A DNA stretch of 56,249 bases from Belnapia rosea. Its GTDB lineage: Bacteria; Pseudomonadota; Alphaproteobacteria; Acetobacterales; Acetobacteraceae. Under the pieces are notes generated by a model. That model was not told the DNA's origin, made no database searches, and saw nothing but the letters and a program-made list of their open reading frames with translations. The stretch is from NCBI RefSeq assembly GCF_900101615.1, contig NZ_FMZX01000024.1, forward strand, positions 1 through 56,249. Reading direction: 5' to 3'. Below, in pieces: positions 8,078 through 17,089 of this stretch (position 1 is its first letter; every line of letters begins with the position of its first letter). Position numbers and translations under genes: made by a program.

Positions 8078-9658
8078 CTAGCCCTTCTGCAGGTTGTAGA
8101 AGAGCGGCATGCCGGTGAGCATCCCCGTCAGGTTCCGGCGATAGGCGGTGAGGTCCCGCCACTGGCCCGTCGGGATATAGGGCACGTCGATGAAGGCCTG
8201 CTCCTGCAGCCGTCGCGCGATCGCCTGCCGGGCCGGCTGGTCCGGCGCCTCGACCCATTGCGCGCGGAGGGTCTCCAGGGCCTCGCTGGTCGGCCAGCCC
8301 GGCCAGGCGGAGAGGCCGTTGCCGCGCAGCGCGAGATGCGATGTCGGGTCCCAGAGGTCGAGGCCGGGGAGCAGCGTCGTCGTGCAGCTCCAGCCGCCCT
8401 GGTCGACCGGCCCGCGATTGGCGCGCCTTTGCAGCCAGACGCCGAAATCGACCGGAATGATTTCCACATTGAGGCCGGCGCGGCTGAACTGGTCGGCGGC
8501 GACGTCCACCTGCCGTGCCATCGTTCCGAAATTCACCGCCGACAGGAAGCCGATCTTCTCGCCCTTGTAGCCGGCGGCCTGGAGCGCGCTGCGCACCCTG
8601 GCCGGGTCACGCGGGGCGTTCAGCGCCTCCATCCCGGCATCGGAGGCCATGGGCGAGTTCGGGCAGAAGACGCCGACCTTGGCGTTCCAGAGCGCGGGGT
8701 CGTTGCCGGCGACCGCCGTCATGATCTCGGCCTGGTTGACCGCGCCGAGCAGCGCGCGGCGGATCGCCGGGTTGTCGAAGGGCGGCTGCAGGTGGTTCAG
8801 CCGGAGAATGCCCATATTGCCGGCCGGGTTGTAGCTGCCGACCACCACGTTGCGCTCGCGGCGCACCACCGGCAGCAGGTCGAGCAGCAGGTCCTCGTAC
8901 CAGTCGATCTCGCCGCTGACGATGGCCGCGGCGGCGGTCGAATGATCGGGGATGATCTGCCATTCCACGCGCTCGATGAAGGCGCGCTTGGGGCCGGAGG
9001 TGAATTGCGGCACGCCGTCCGGGCGGGGCACATAGCCCTCGAATTTCTGCCAGACGGAGCGGGCGCCGTTCAGCCGCTCACTGGCGAGATAGCGGTAGGG
9101 CCCGCTGCCCACCACCTCCATCACCTGCTTGGTCGGGTCGGCGGCGAAGAGGCGCTCGGGCATCATCACCGGGATGTAGCTCGTGCTCTTGGCCAGCGCG
9201 TGCAGCAGCAGCGGGAAACGGTGCTTCAGCCGGAAGAGGATGGTGCGGTCATCGGGCGCCGAGAGCTCATCGGTCGCGGCCATGAGCATCTGGCCCATGA
9301 CATCGACGCGGCCCCAGCGGCGAAGGCTCGCCACGCAGTCGCTCGCGCGCACCGGCTCATTGTCGTGGAAGCGGAGGCCCTCACGGAGGGTGATGCGCCA
9401 GAGCCTGCCATCCTCCTCGGTGACGTGGCCGGCCGCCATCTGCGGCTGCGGGTTCAGCGCATCGTCCATGCCATAGAGCATGTCGTAGCTGAGCAGCGCC
9501 AGGTAGCGGGTGGAGAAGGCGGTGCTGAAGAGCGGGTCGAGGATGGTCGCATCCGCATTCGGCTTGAAGCGGATGACGCGGGAGCCCTGTGCCTGGGCCA
9601 ATGAGGGGGCCGCGAAGGCGGCGGCCCCGGCCGCTTGCAGGAAATGCCGTCGCTTCAT
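8078..9658 (-). CDS. Peptide-type ABC transporter substrate-binding protein (SBP_bac_5 family)
   Basis: This is a 526-residue periplasmic binding protein. The start at 9658 gives MKRRHFLQAAGAAAFAAPSLAQAQ, a typical Tat/Sec signal ending AQAQ. An in-frame start further upstream (9736) would overlap the end of hyuB and add unrelated residues. The mature part shows VIRFKPNADATILDPLFSTAF, LWRITLREGLRFHDNEPVRA, LNHLQPPFDNPAIRRALLGAV and a C-terminal PYIPTGQW. It is a diverged paralogue of 2930-4522. Its position between hyuB and the amine oxidoreductase suggests it captures the compound they degrade. No permease or ATPase subunit is adjacent. Confidence 0.92.
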   Translation of the reverse strand: MKRRHFLQAAGAAAFAAPSLAQAQGSRVIRFKPNADATILDPLFSTAFSTRYLALLSYDMLYGMDDALNPQPQMAAGHVTEEDGRLWRITLREGLRFHDNEPVRASDCVASLRRWGRVDVMGQMLMAATDELSAPDDRTILFRLKHRFPLLLHALAKSTSYIPVMMPERLFAADPTKQVMEVVGSGPYRYLASERLNGARSVWQKFEGYVPRPDGVPQFTSGPKRAFIERVEWQIIPDHSTAAAAIVSGEIDWYEDLLLDLLPVVRRERNVVVGSYNPAGNMGILRLNHLQPPFDNPAIRRALLGAVNQAEIMTAVAGNDPALWNAKVGVFCPNSPMASDAGMEALNAPRDPARVRSALQAAGYKGEKIGFLSAVNFGTMARQVDVAADQFSRAGLNVEIIPVDFGVWLQRRANRGPVDQGGWSCTTTLLPGLDLWDPTSHLALRGNGLSAWPGWPTSEALETLRAQWVEAPDQPARQAIARRLQEQAFIDVPYIPTGQWRDLTAYRRNLTGMLTGMPLFYNLQKG

Positions 9659-9686
9659 GGTCCTGCCTCGCCTGTCAGGGGTGGAG

Positions 9687-11339
9687 CTAGCTGGCCCAGG
9701 AGTCTGCCATTGACCGGGTGATGATGCCGTCCTCAAGGTCGCGCGCGATCAGCGCCGCCGGGCGCTCCGCCGGCTGCCCGTAGCCGCCGCCGCCGCCGAG
9801 GCTGATGGTGACGACGTCGCCGCGCCGCAGCGGGAAGGAGACCTTGCTGTCGAGGCTGATGACCTCGTTGCTGCGGCGCACCTCGCATCGGCCCGAGGCA
9901 CCCTTGCCGCCGCCGAAGAGCCCGGCCGCGGCGCCGGTGAAGCGGTCGCTGTAGTAGGAGACCAGCGCCTCCTCGGCGAGGATCTCGTAGCTGCGGCTGA
10001 AGCCGGCGCCGCCGCGCCGCGCGCCGAGGCCGCTGCTGTCGGGCCGCAGCGCGTATTCCGTGACGCGGAAGAAGGAGAAGTCCTGGTCCATCGCCTCGAC
10101 CGGCGTGTTGGAGCAGTTGGAGAGCGGGTTGTCGACGGCGTCGCAGCCGTCATTGCCGATGCCGGCGCCATAGCCGCCGCCATAGACCTCGAGATAGACC
10201 GACCAGCCCTGCGGCCCGAGCCAGGAGAGGCAGAAGGCCGTCGTCGTGTCATAGCCCTGGGCGATGGCCCGCTCCGGCGTGGCCTGCGAGACCGCCATCA
10301 TCACCGCGTTCCAGGCGCGCGAGGCCGAGATCATGCGGGCCCGCACCGGCGCCGGATGGTTCGGGTTGAGCAGCGAGCCTTTCGGTGCCGTCACGGTGAT
10401 CGGCCGCAGCGCGCCGTCGTTGAAGGGGATGTCGGGGCTGGTCAGCGCCGCCTTGAGGCAGGAGACCGAGGCGGAGATCAGCGAGGCGAAGGGACAGTTG
10501 AGGTTGGTGCCGACCTGCGGATCGGTGCCGGCGAAATCGACGGCGATGGATTCGCCCGCGACAGTGACCGCGACGCGCACGGTGATGGGCCCGCGGCCGA
10601 GCCCGTCATCGTCCATCTGCGCCTCGCCGCGATAGGTGCCGTCCGGAACCTGGGCGATGGCGGCCCGCATCCGGCGCTCCGAATAGTCCTGCAGCGCGGC
10701 CATGGTGGCCTTCACCTTGGCCGTGCCGTAGCGCGCCGCGAGTTCCTGGACCCGCAGCACGCCGATATTGTTGGCGGCGATCTGCGCATCGAAATCGCCC
10801 ATGGTCTGCTGCGGCACGCGGACATTGGCGCGCAGCAGCCGCTGGAAGCCGCCGCCATGCCAGTCGCGCGCCATGTTGAGCTTCATCGGCGGGATGATGA
10901 GACCCTCGGCATAGACGTCGCGCGCGGCGGCGTTGAGCCCGGGCGCGCCGCCGCCGAGGTCGAGGTGATGCGCGACGGAGGCGGCGAAGCCGATCACCTC
11001 GCCGTCGACGAAGATCGGGTGGAAGAAGAAGACGTCCTGCAGGTGCTGGCCGCCTGAATAGGGGTCGTTGATGACGAGGAAGTCGCCCTCCTCCAGCGTC
11101 TCCTTCGGGAACATCGCCTTGCAGGGCTGGAAGATCGGCCCGATGCTGCCGAGCTGCATCGGGATCAGCTCGGCCTGGGCGACGGTGAAGCCCTCGGCGT
11201 CGAGCAGCGCGGCCGAGCCGTCACGGGCCTCGCGCAGGATGGTGGAATAGGCGGAGCGGATGAGCTTCACGCCCATCTCGCGTGCGGCGGCGATCACCGA
11301 CTGGCTGAGGATCGCGTATTCGACGGGATCGAGCTGCAT
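9687..11339 (-). CDS. hyuB: Hydantoinase B / 5-oxoprolinase family, beta subunit
   Basis: This is a 550-residue hydantoinase B subunit, partner of HyuA in ATP-dependent opening of hydantoins, 5-oxoproline or related cyclic amides. The start MQLDPVEYAILSQSVIAAAREMG and the conserved SAYSTILREARDGSAALLDAEG, INDPYSGGQHLQDV, HHLDLGGGAPG and YGGGYGAGIGNDGCD segments identify it. The C-terminal GGGGYGQPAERP is the usual metal- or nucleotide-contact tail. It begins three bases after the hyuA stop (translational coupling) and ends 28 bases before the binding-protein start. The family's substrates range from N-methylhydantoin to oxoproline, acetone and acetophenone (as carboxylases), so the exact reaction is not fixed by sequence. 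Confidence 0.93.
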   Translation of the reverse strand: MQLDPVEYAILSQSVIAAAREMGVKLIRSAYSTILREARDGSAALLDAEGFTVAQAELIPMQLGSIGPIFQPCKAMFPKETLEEGDFLVINDPYSGGQHLQDVFFFHPIFVDGEVIGFAASVAHHLDLGGGAPGLNAAARDVYAEGLIIPPMKLNMARDWHGGGFQRLLRANVRVPQQTMGDFDAQIAANNIGVLRVQELAARYGTAKVKATMAALQDYSERRMRAAIAQVPDGTYRGEAQMDDDGLGRGPITVRVAVTVAGESIAVDFAGTDPQVGTNLNCPFASLISASVSCLKAALTSPDIPFNDGALRPITVTAPKGSLLNPNHPAPVRARMISASRAWNAVMMAVSQATPERAIAQGYDTTTAFCLSWLGPQGWSVYLEVYGGGYGAGIGNDGCDAVDNPLSNCSNTPVEAMDQDFSFFRVTEYALRPDSSGLGARRGGAGFSRSYEILAEEALVSYYSDRFTGAAAGLFGGGKGASGRCEVRRSNEVISLDSKVSFPLRRGDVVTISLGGGGGYGQPAERPAALIARDLEDGIITRSMADSWAS

Positions 11340-11342
11340 GGC

Positions 11343-13358
11343 TCAGCCTTCCTTCCGTAGCAGCATGTTTCCGGCGGCATCGCGCGCGCCGCCCCAACCG
11401 GGCGGGACCCAGGTGGTGGAGGAGTAGCCCTCGATCAGTGCCGGGCCCCGCACCACCTCGCCGATGCCGAGCGTCGCGGCATCGGCAAGGCGGGCCTGCA
11501 CCGTGGCGCCGCCGGTCACGACCTCGGCCGTCGCCGGGCGCGCCAGTTCGGCGGCGCGCTCCCGCACCTCGGGCAGGGCGTCGAGGCGGCGGCGCAGGCC
11601 GAAGCGGAGGCCCACCAGCTCCACCTTCCGCCCCGGCTCGCCGCCATGGAGATAGACCCGGCGGTGCTCCTCCGCGAAGCGCTCCGCCAGGTCGGCGGCG
11701 GAGAGCCCGGCGACCGCCGCCGGATCGACCGTGACCGGGATCTCGAAGGCCTGGCCGATGAAGCGCATGTCGAGTTCGAGGCTCGGCTCCAGCGGGCCGG
11801 TGAGTCCGAGCTCGGCGAATTCCGCCTCGGTCGCCGCGCGCAGGCGGGCGCAGTCGGCGGCGATGGCGGAGGGCGTCCCCTCGTCGAGCGCCAGGCGCCG
11901 CGTCGCACCGCGCACCTTCACGTAATCGGCGGAGAGCAGGCCGAGCGCCGAGATGACGCCAGGGTTGGGCGGGACTAGGATCTCGCGGATGCCGAGCTCC
12001 TCGGCGATCTCGGTGGCGAGCAGCGGGCCCGCGCCGCCGAAGGGCAGCAGCGCGTAGTCGCGTGGATCGCGGCCGCGCTCGGTGGAGACGAGCTGCATGG
12101 CGCGCACGATATTGGCGACGGCAAGGCGGATCGCCGCCGCCGCCGCACCTCGGATATCGGTGCCGAGACGCCGTGCCACATCCTCGAAGGCACGGTGGGC
12201 GGCATCGGCGTCGAGCGACATGCCGCCGCCGAGGAAGGCATCCGGCCGGATAGTCCCGCGCACCACATGCGCGTCGGTGACGGTCGGCTGGGTACCGCCA
12301 CGGCCATAGCAGGCCGGCCCCGGCTCAGCGCCCGCACTGCGTGGACCGACGCGCAGCATGCCGCCGTCGTCGATCCAGACCAGGCTGCCGCCGCCCGCGC
12401 CCACAGTGACGATGTCGAGCACCGGCGTGCGGATGGGCAGCCCGTCTACCTCCGTCTCGGCGGCGAGCGCGGCCTCGCCATTCTGAACCAGCGAGACATC
12501 GGTCGAGGTGCCGCCCATGTCAAAGGTGACGAGGTTGCCGCGCCCGGACCGCGCCGCCTGCCGGATCGCGCCGACGACGCCGGCTGCGGGGCCGGACAGC
12601 AGGGCGGAGATGGCATTGCGCCGCATGGCCGCCGCCGGCATCCGACCGCCGTTGGACTGCATGACGCTGAAATGGCCGCGGAAGCCGGCGCCGGCCAGCG
12701 TCGTCTCAAAGCGGGAGAGGTAGCCGTCGATCACCGGCTGCACATAGGCGGAAAGCGCGGTGGTCGAGGCGCGCTCATATTCGCGGAACTCCGGCGCGAC
12801 CTCATGGCTGGCGGCGATGGTGAGGCCGGGCAGCGCGGCCGCGATCAGCTCCTTCAGCCGCATCTCATGCGCGGGAGAGGCATAGGCGGAGAGCAGGCAG
12901 ATGGCGACGGCGCGGTAGCCGCCGGCGGCGAGGGCAGGCAGCAGCTCGCGTGCCACCTCCGCCTCGTCGAGCGACTGGATGACAGTGCCATCGGCGCCGA
13001 TGCGCTCGGCGACCTCGAAGCAGTCGCGCCGGCGGACGGGCGGCGCGGGCTTCGCATAATGCAGGTCGTAGATGCGGCGGCGGTCGTGCCGCTGCATGAA
13101 GAGGATGTCGCGGAAGCCGCGGGTGGCGATGGAGGCGATGTCGGCGCCGCGGCGTTCCAGGATGGCGTTGGTGGCGACGGTGGAGCCATGCACCAGGTCC
13201 GTCACCGCCTCAGCCGGGATGCCGGCGGCGCCGAGCGCGTTAAAGGCGCCGATATCGGGGCTGCGTGGCGTCGAGGGAACCTTGATGACGCGCACCTCGC
13301 CGCGATCGACCGCGACCAGATCCGTGAAGGTGCCCCCGACCTCGATCCCAACACGCAT
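11343..13358 (-). CDS. hyuA: Hydantoinase A / 5-oxoprolinase family, alpha subunit
   Basis: This 671-residue ATP-grasping subunit has the acetate-kinase/hsp70-like fold of the hydantoinase A family. The N-terminal phosphate-binding strand is MRVGIEVGGTFTDLVAV. Then come DLVHGSTVATNAILERRGADIA, RGFRDILFMQRHDR and QSNGGRMPAAAMRRNAISALLSGPAAGVVGA. A second nucleotide-binding motif is TFDMGGTSTDVSLV, followed by GAGGGSLVWIDDGG and PFGGAGPLLATEIAEELGI. It is the first gene of the leftward operon. An XRE-cupin regulator is transcribed divergently 86 bases away and an inverted repeat lies between them. Confidence 0.94.
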   Translation of the reverse strand: MRVGIEVGGTFTDLVAVDRGEVRVIKVPSTPRSPDIGAFNALGAAGIPAEAVTDLVHGSTVATNAILERRGADIASIATRGFRDILFMQRHDRRRIYDLHYAKPAPPVRRRDCFEVAERIGADGTVIQSLDEAEVARELLPALAAGGYRAVAICLLSAYASPAHEMRLKELIAAALPGLTIAASHEVAPEFREYERASTTALSAYVQPVIDGYLSRFETTLAGAGFRGHFSVMQSNGGRMPAAAMRRNAISALLSGPAAGVVGAIRQAARSGRGNLVTFDMGGTSTDVSLVQNGEAALAAETEVDGLPIRTPVLDIVTVGAGGGSLVWIDDGGMLRVGPRSAGAEPGPACYGRGGTQPTVTDAHVVRGTIRPDAFLGGGMSLDADAAHRAFEDVARRLGTDIRGAAAAAIRLAVANIVRAMQLVSTERGRDPRDYALLPFGGAGPLLATEIAEELGIREILVPPNPGVISALGLLSADYVKVRGATRRLALDEGTPSAIAADCARLRAATEAEFAELGLTGPLEPSLELDMRFIGQAFEIPVTVDPAAVAGLSAADLAERFAEEHRRVYLHGGEPGRKVELVGLRFGLRRRLDALPEVRERAAELARPATAEVVTGGATVQARLADAATLGIGEVVRGPALIEGYSSTTWVPPGWGGARDAAGNMLLRKEG

Positions 13359-13417
13359 GCTTTGCTTCCAGACCTGCTGAAGGATAGCTTAACGCATCAC
13401 GGTGGCTCTGCAACCAG

Positions 13418-13446
13418 ATTGAAAATGCCCGGGTAAATTTTTCAAT
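13418..13446. promoter_or_regulatory. Candidate operator: 8-bp inverted repeat between hyuA and the XRE-cupin regulator gene
   Basis: ATTGAAAA at 13418-13425 is mirrored perfectly by TTTTCAAT at 13439-13446 with a 13-base spacer. It lies in the 86-base divergent intergenic region and touches the first ATG of the regulator. Its AT-rich arms stand out from the GC-rich background. The position suits autoregulation and control of the hyu operon by the XRE protein; binding is inferred. Confidence 0.5.
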
Positions 13447-14077
13447 GAACGAGGAACGCCTTAAAGCCACGGTGATGGCTGACACATCCTCCCCGGACAC
13501 CGGCCGGGCCGGGCCGGAGCGGGAGCCCGTACTCGGAGGGCGGCTGCGCGGCATGCGCCAGCGCCGGGAATGGACTCTGCAGGAGGTCTCGATCCGCAGC
13601 GGTCTTTCGGTCGGCATGCTGAGTCAGATCGAGCGAGGGGTTTCCTCGCCCTCGATCCGTTCGCTGCAGAAGCTCGCTGAGATCTTCGCGGTGCCGATCG
13701 GCTGGTTCTTCAGCGACCCGGGCGCCACGCCCCAGGGTCCGGCCTGGGTGCTGCGCCGGGCGCAGCGCCGCGTGCTGGACCTCTCGGCCAAGGGCATCAC
13801 CAAGGAACTGCTGAGCCCGGAGGACGACGGGAAGATCGAGCTGATGCTGATCACCATCGAGGCCGGCGGCTCCTCCGGTGAGTCACCCTATCGGCATGCA
13901 GGGGAGGATGCCGGGACGGTGCTGGAAGGTGCGCTGGATCTTGAGGTGGATGGCGTTGCGAGTCTTCTGCAGGCAGGCGATTCCTTCCGCTTCCTCAGCA
14001 CCCTGCCGCATCGCTTTGGCAACCGGGGGCCGCTACGGTGCATGGTCCTCTGGGCGGTGACGCCGCCGCTCTACTGA
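13445..14077 (+). CDS. XRE-family transcriptional regulator with C-terminal cupin sensor domain
   Basis: This is a 210-residue regulator. The helix-turn-helix is at about residues 30-90 (LRGMRQRREWTLQEVSIRSG, LSVGMLSQIERGVSSPSIRSLQKLAEIF). It is followed by a cupin_2 fold near residues 130-205 (SPYRHAGEDAGTVLEGALDLEVDG, SFRFLSTLPHRFGN). Proteins of this layout (PuuR-like) sense small metabolites in the cupin and control adjacent catabolic and uptake genes. ATG 13445 has no clear ribosome site and overlaps the inverted repeat; ATG 13475 (MADTSS) is an equally good start. The divergent orientation to hyuA makes this the likely regulator of the hyu operon. Confidence 0.9.
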   Translation: MNEERLKATVMADTSSPDTGRAGPEREPVLGGRLRGMRQRREWTLQEVSIRSGLSVGMLSQIERGVSSPSIRSLQKLAEIFAVPIGWFFSDPGATPQGPAWVLRRAQRRVLDLSAKGITKELLSPEDDGKIELMLITIEAGGSSGESPYRHAGEDAGTVLEGALDLEVDGVASLLQAGDSFRFLSTLPHRFGNRGPLRCMVLWAVTPPLY

Positions 14078-14174
14078 CGTGCGAAGCCGCTTACGGCAGG
14101 CACCCACTCTCCTTTGGGCTGCATAGCCTAACGCGAGGCAACGACCCAACATGGTGAGGCTCGGCCGGCGCATT

Positions 14175-14355
14175 CACCTATGTGACGAAACCGGTGTGAA
14201 AGGCCCAGCTTACCCCGCCTTCGGACTCTCGGAGCCCGCTTCGGAACGGACGGGTAGGCCCGTAATGGGGTGAGCGGCGGTGGTCCGCAGCGTCCGAGGG
14301 GGGCTGGCGGCCTTCGGGGCTGCCAATGTAGACTCCTCGCCGCTGGGCGCACCTT
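14175..14355 (-). repeat. Dispersed repeat, copy A (inverted relative to 42995-43152)
   Basis: Read on the minus strand, this stretch matches the plus strand at 42995-43152 along its length. Shared blocks include a GGCAGCC start, GACGCTGCGGACC/ACGCTGCGGACC, CCGCCGCTCACC, CCGTTCC-AAGCGGGCTC and an ACAGGTT/ACCGGTT...CATC tail. Identity is roughly three in four by eye, with small indels. It lies in the 400-base gap between the XRE-cupin regulator and acuR and encodes no recognisable protein. The acuR start must therefore lie downstream of it. The rest of the gap (14078-14174 and 14356-14474) shows nothing else apart from AAGGAG at 14448. Confidence 0.6.
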
Positions 14356-14474
14356 CGCACGGACCGGGTGGTGCCGCCGCCTCGCGCACGACTACACCAA
14401 CACCTTCTTCGTCCTCGCCGCCGCTACCGACCAGTGCCCCTTACATTAAGGAGACGATCGGTCTAATTGGTACC

Positions 14475-15173
14475 GTGGATATATTGCTTTCCGCTCAGGC
14501 CCCAAAACGCCGCGGCAGGCCACCGAAAGATGGTAGTGCCCATGCGGATACTAGGGAGAGGCTCCTTCGGGCTGGCGTTGCGATCCTGACGGAGAAGGGG
14601 TTTGCAGCGGTCGGCCTGGACGAAATCCTGAGCTCCGTCAGCATCCCCAAGGGATCTTTCTACCATTATTTCGGGAGCAAGGATGAGTTCGGCCTCGCGC
14701 TGATCGATGCCTATGCCGCGTATTTCGCCGCAAAGCTCGACCGCTGGTTCACCGACGCTGCGCGGTCTCCGCTGCAGCGGCTGAGCGATTTCGTGGATGA
14801 CGCCAAGTCGGGCATGGCGCGCCACGGCTTCCGGCGGGGTTGTCTGGTCGGCAACCTCGGGCAGGAAATGGGCGTGCTGCCGGAGGTCTTTCGCGTCCGG
14901 CTGCACTGTGTCCTTCTCGACTGGCAGGCGCGAACCGCAGCCTGCCTGAATGCGGCGAGAGACGCCGGCGAGATCGCGCCGGACGAGGATTGCGGCATGC
15001 TCGCAACTGTCTTCTGGATCGGGTGGGAAGGCGCCGTGCTCCGCGCGAAGCTGGAGCGCAGTCCCGATGCCTTGGACATCTTCGCCCGCGGCTTCTTCGC
15101 CGCCCTGCGGCCGCGCCGCCTCTCAGCCTCCCTTATGCCAGGAGCCCCGGATGTTCGACGCTGTCCTGATTGA
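14475..15173 (+). CDS. acuR: TetR-family repressor, AcuR-like
   Basis: This is a TetR regulator with the N-terminal helix-turn-helix [53 protein letters not shown]. The fold and the [24 protein letters not shown] segment match AcuR, the acrylate-responsive repressor of acuI. GTG 14475 ([19 protein letters not shown]) is chosen because longer frames run into the dispersed repeat; AAGGAG at 14448-14453 is rather far (21 bases), so the start is uncertain. The 3' end overlaps acuI by 23 bases, which indicates one transcript and repressor autoregulation. Confidence 0.85.
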   Translation: MDILLSAQAPKRRGRPPKDGSAHADTRERLLRAGVAILTEKGFAAVGLDEILSSVSIPKGSFYHYFGSKDEFGLALIDAYAAYFAAKLDRWFTDAARSPLQRLSDFVDDAKSGMARHGFRRGCLVGNLGQEMGVLPEVFRVRLHCVLLDWQARTAACLNAARDAGEIAPDEDCGMLATVFWIGWEGAVLRAKLERSPDALDIFARGFFAALRPRRLSASLMPGAPDVRRCPD

Positions 15174-16143
15174 GAAGAGCGACCATGGGTCGCATGCCAC
15201 GCTGACGAAGGTCGAGGAGGAGCGCCTCCCGCCTGGCGACGTCACTGTCCGCGTCGCCTATTCGACCCTGAACTACAAGGACGCGCTCGCCATCACCGGC
15301 AAGGGGCCCGTCGTCCGCAGCTTCCCCATGGTTCCCGGCATCGACTTCGCCGGCACCGTCGAGCAGTCGAGCGACCCGGCTTACACGGTGGGCGACAAGG
15401 TCGTGCTGAACGGCTGGGGTGTCGGCGAAGCCCGTTGGGGCGGGCTGGCCGGAAAGGCGCGGGTGAAAGGCGACTGGCTCGTTCCGTTGCAGTCGCCCTT
15501 CACCCTTCGCCAGGCCATGGCGATCGGCACCGCGGGCTACACCGCCATGCTGTGCGTCATGGCGCTGGAGCGGCATGGCGTCACGCCGGATGGGGGTGAG
15601 GTCCTGGTCACGGGCGCGGCCGGCGGGGTCGGCAGCGTCGCGGTCGCCCTGCTAGCGAAGCTCGGCTACCGCGTGGCCGCGATGACCGGGCGCCCCGAGG
15701 AGGCCGGCTACCTCTCGGCGCTCGGCGCGGGCGAGGTCATCGACCGCGCCGAGTATACGCAGCCAGGCAAGCCGCTGGCCCGCGAACGCTGGGCCGGTGC
15801 GGTGGACGTGGCCGGTGGCCAGGTCCTGGCGAATGTCTGCGCGGCGATGAAATACCGGGGCACGGTTGCGGCCTGCGGGCTGGCTGCCGGAATGGCGCTG
15901 CCCGCGACCGTCGCGCCCTTCATCCTGCGCGGCGTCACACTGGCGGGCATCGATAGCGTCATGTGCCCACGTGCCGAACGCCTGGAAGCCTGGCGCCGCC
16001 TCGCCAGCGACCTCGACTGCGGGAAGCTGGACGCACTCACCAAGGACGTCGCGCTGAACGAGGTCATCCCGGCCGCCGATTTTCTGATGGCCGGCAGGAT
16101 TCGAGGCCGGATCATCATCCCCGTCAACCCAGACGCCAACTGA
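15151..16143 (+). CDS. acuI: NADPH-dependent acryloyl-CoA reductase (AcuI/YhdH family)
   Basis: This 330-residue zinc-free medium-chain reductase converts toxic acryloyl-CoA to propanoyl-CoA in the cytoplasm. The catalytic region starts [18 protein letters not shown] and [20 protein letters not shown], with [15 protein letters not shown]. The NADPH-binding Rossmann motif is [21 protein letters not shown]. The C-terminal [11 protein letters not shown] is typical of YhdH/AcuI. Length matches the family (about 324-330). It overlaps acuR and is followed 33 bases later by an AhpD-like gene. No DMSP lyase or acrylate-CoA ligase is in the window, so the acrylyl-CoA may come from propanoate-linked metabolism or be imported. 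Confidence 0.94.
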   Translation: MFDAVLIEKSDHGSHATLTKVEEERLPPGDVTVRVAYSTLNYKDALAITGKGPVVRSFPMVPGIDFAGTVEQSSDPAYTVGDKVVLNGWGVGEARWGGLAGKARVKGDWLVPLQSPFTLRQAMAIGTAGYTAMLCVMALERHGVTPDGGEVLVTGAAGGVGSVAVALLAKLGYRVAAMTGRPEEAGYLSALGAGEVIDRAEYTQPGKPLARERWAGAVDVAGGQVLANVCAAMKYRGTVAACGLAAGMALPATVAPFILRGVTLAGIDSVMCPRAERLEAWRRLASDLDCGKLDALTKDVALNEVIPAADFLMAGRIRGRIIIPVNPDAN

Positions 16144-16176
16144 GCCCAGCTCTTAATTCCAGACGAAGGTGACGTG

Positions 16177-16755
16177 ATGCCCACGCAGACCCAGTTCCCG
16201 ATCAGCCGCTTTCCCGTGCCGACGCTCGAGGAGATGCCGGACGACATCCGCGAGCGGCTGCTCGTGGTGCAGGAGAAAGCGGGCTTCATCCCCAACGTCT
16301 TCCTCACTCTCGCGCACCGGCCGGAGGAGTTCCGCGCCTTCATGGCCTATCACGACGCCCTAATGGACAAGCCGGGCGTCCTGACCAAGGCTGAGCGCGA
16401 GATGATCGTGGTGGTGACCAGCAATGCGAACCAGTGCCAATACTGCGTCGTCGCGCATGGCGCCATCCTTCGGATCCGGGCGAAGAACCCGCTTATTGCC
16501 GACCAGGTCGCCATCAATTACCGCAAGGCCGACATCACGCCGCGGCAGAAGGCGATGCTGGATTTCGCCATGAAGGTCGCCTTCGAGGCCTATGCCGTGG
16601 GAGATGACGACCTCGCCTCCCTGGCGCAGCACGGCTTCGGCAAGGAGGAAGCGTGGGACATCGCCGCGATTGCGGCCTTCTTCGGCATGTCGAACCGGAT
16701 GGCCAATGTCACCAGCATGCGGCCAAACGACGAGTTCTACACGATGGGCCGATGA
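16177..16755 (+). CDS. AhpD-like peroxidase-related protein (CMD family)
   Basis: This 192-residue protein belongs to the carboxymuconolactone decarboxylase / alkylhydroperoxidase D group. The redox pair is Cys87 and Cys90 in NQCQYCVVAHG, with the conserved His94. The sequence from PISRFPVPTLEEMPDDIRERL to MANVTSMRPNDEFYTMGR matches the 'uncharacterised peroxidase-related' subgroup. ATG 16177 follows GAAGG by about 8 bases; the preceding GTG (16174) is less likely. It sits right behind acuI. A role in detoxifying reactive by-products of acrylyl-CoA metabolism is an inference from this linkage. Confidence 0.88.
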   Translation: MPTQTQFPISRFPVPTLEEMPDDIRERLLVVQEKAGFIPNVFLTLAHRPEEFRAFMAYHDALMDKPGVLTKAEREMIVVVTSNANQCQYCVVAHGAILRIRAKNPLIADQVAINYRKADITPRQKAMLDFAMKVAFEAYAVGDDDLASLAQHGFGKEEAWDIAAIAAFFGMSNRMANVTSMRPNDEFYTMGR

Positions 16756-16994
16756 TCAGGGCCAGATAACCCCAAGCACGCCGCCATCGGCTGCAGGCTC
16801 CTGCGCTCGCTCGGACCAGCAGCGCGCGCAGATAGAGCGGTGCCTAAAGCCGCCGCTCATTATGCCCGAGCGCAGCCAGGAATGGCGCAAGCCAGCTGTC
16901 AGGCCATTCTGCGGAACTCGAGAGCATCAGGCTCCAGATGCCCGACAAGCCGCTTGCTGCACCAGCGGCAGGCCGCATACCCTTCTACCCAAAT

Positions 16995-17033
16995 GAGACA
17001 AAGCCTCCGAAAGCAAAACGCCTCGCTTGTCTC
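16995..17033. promoter_or_regulatory. Inverted repeat upstream of the binding-protein gene (possible operator); rest of the gap has no gene
   Basis: GAGACAA (16995-17001) and TTGTCTC (17027-17033) form a 7-bp perfect inverted repeat with a 25-base spacer, about 57 bases before the GTG start of the binding-protein gene. It could be an operator or a weak hairpin. The remaining 16756-17089 gap shows no other recognisable feature. Confidence 0.25.
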
Positions 17034-17089
17034 CCATGCATCCAACGGTAGACAGCGCGGGCCAGAACCAAGGGCAGGGGGAATCCAAG

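Noticed and set aside
14458-14478. CGGT...ACCG dyad before acuR as an operator
   Set aside because: Only four base pairs per arm match, which is expected by chance in GC-rich DNA.
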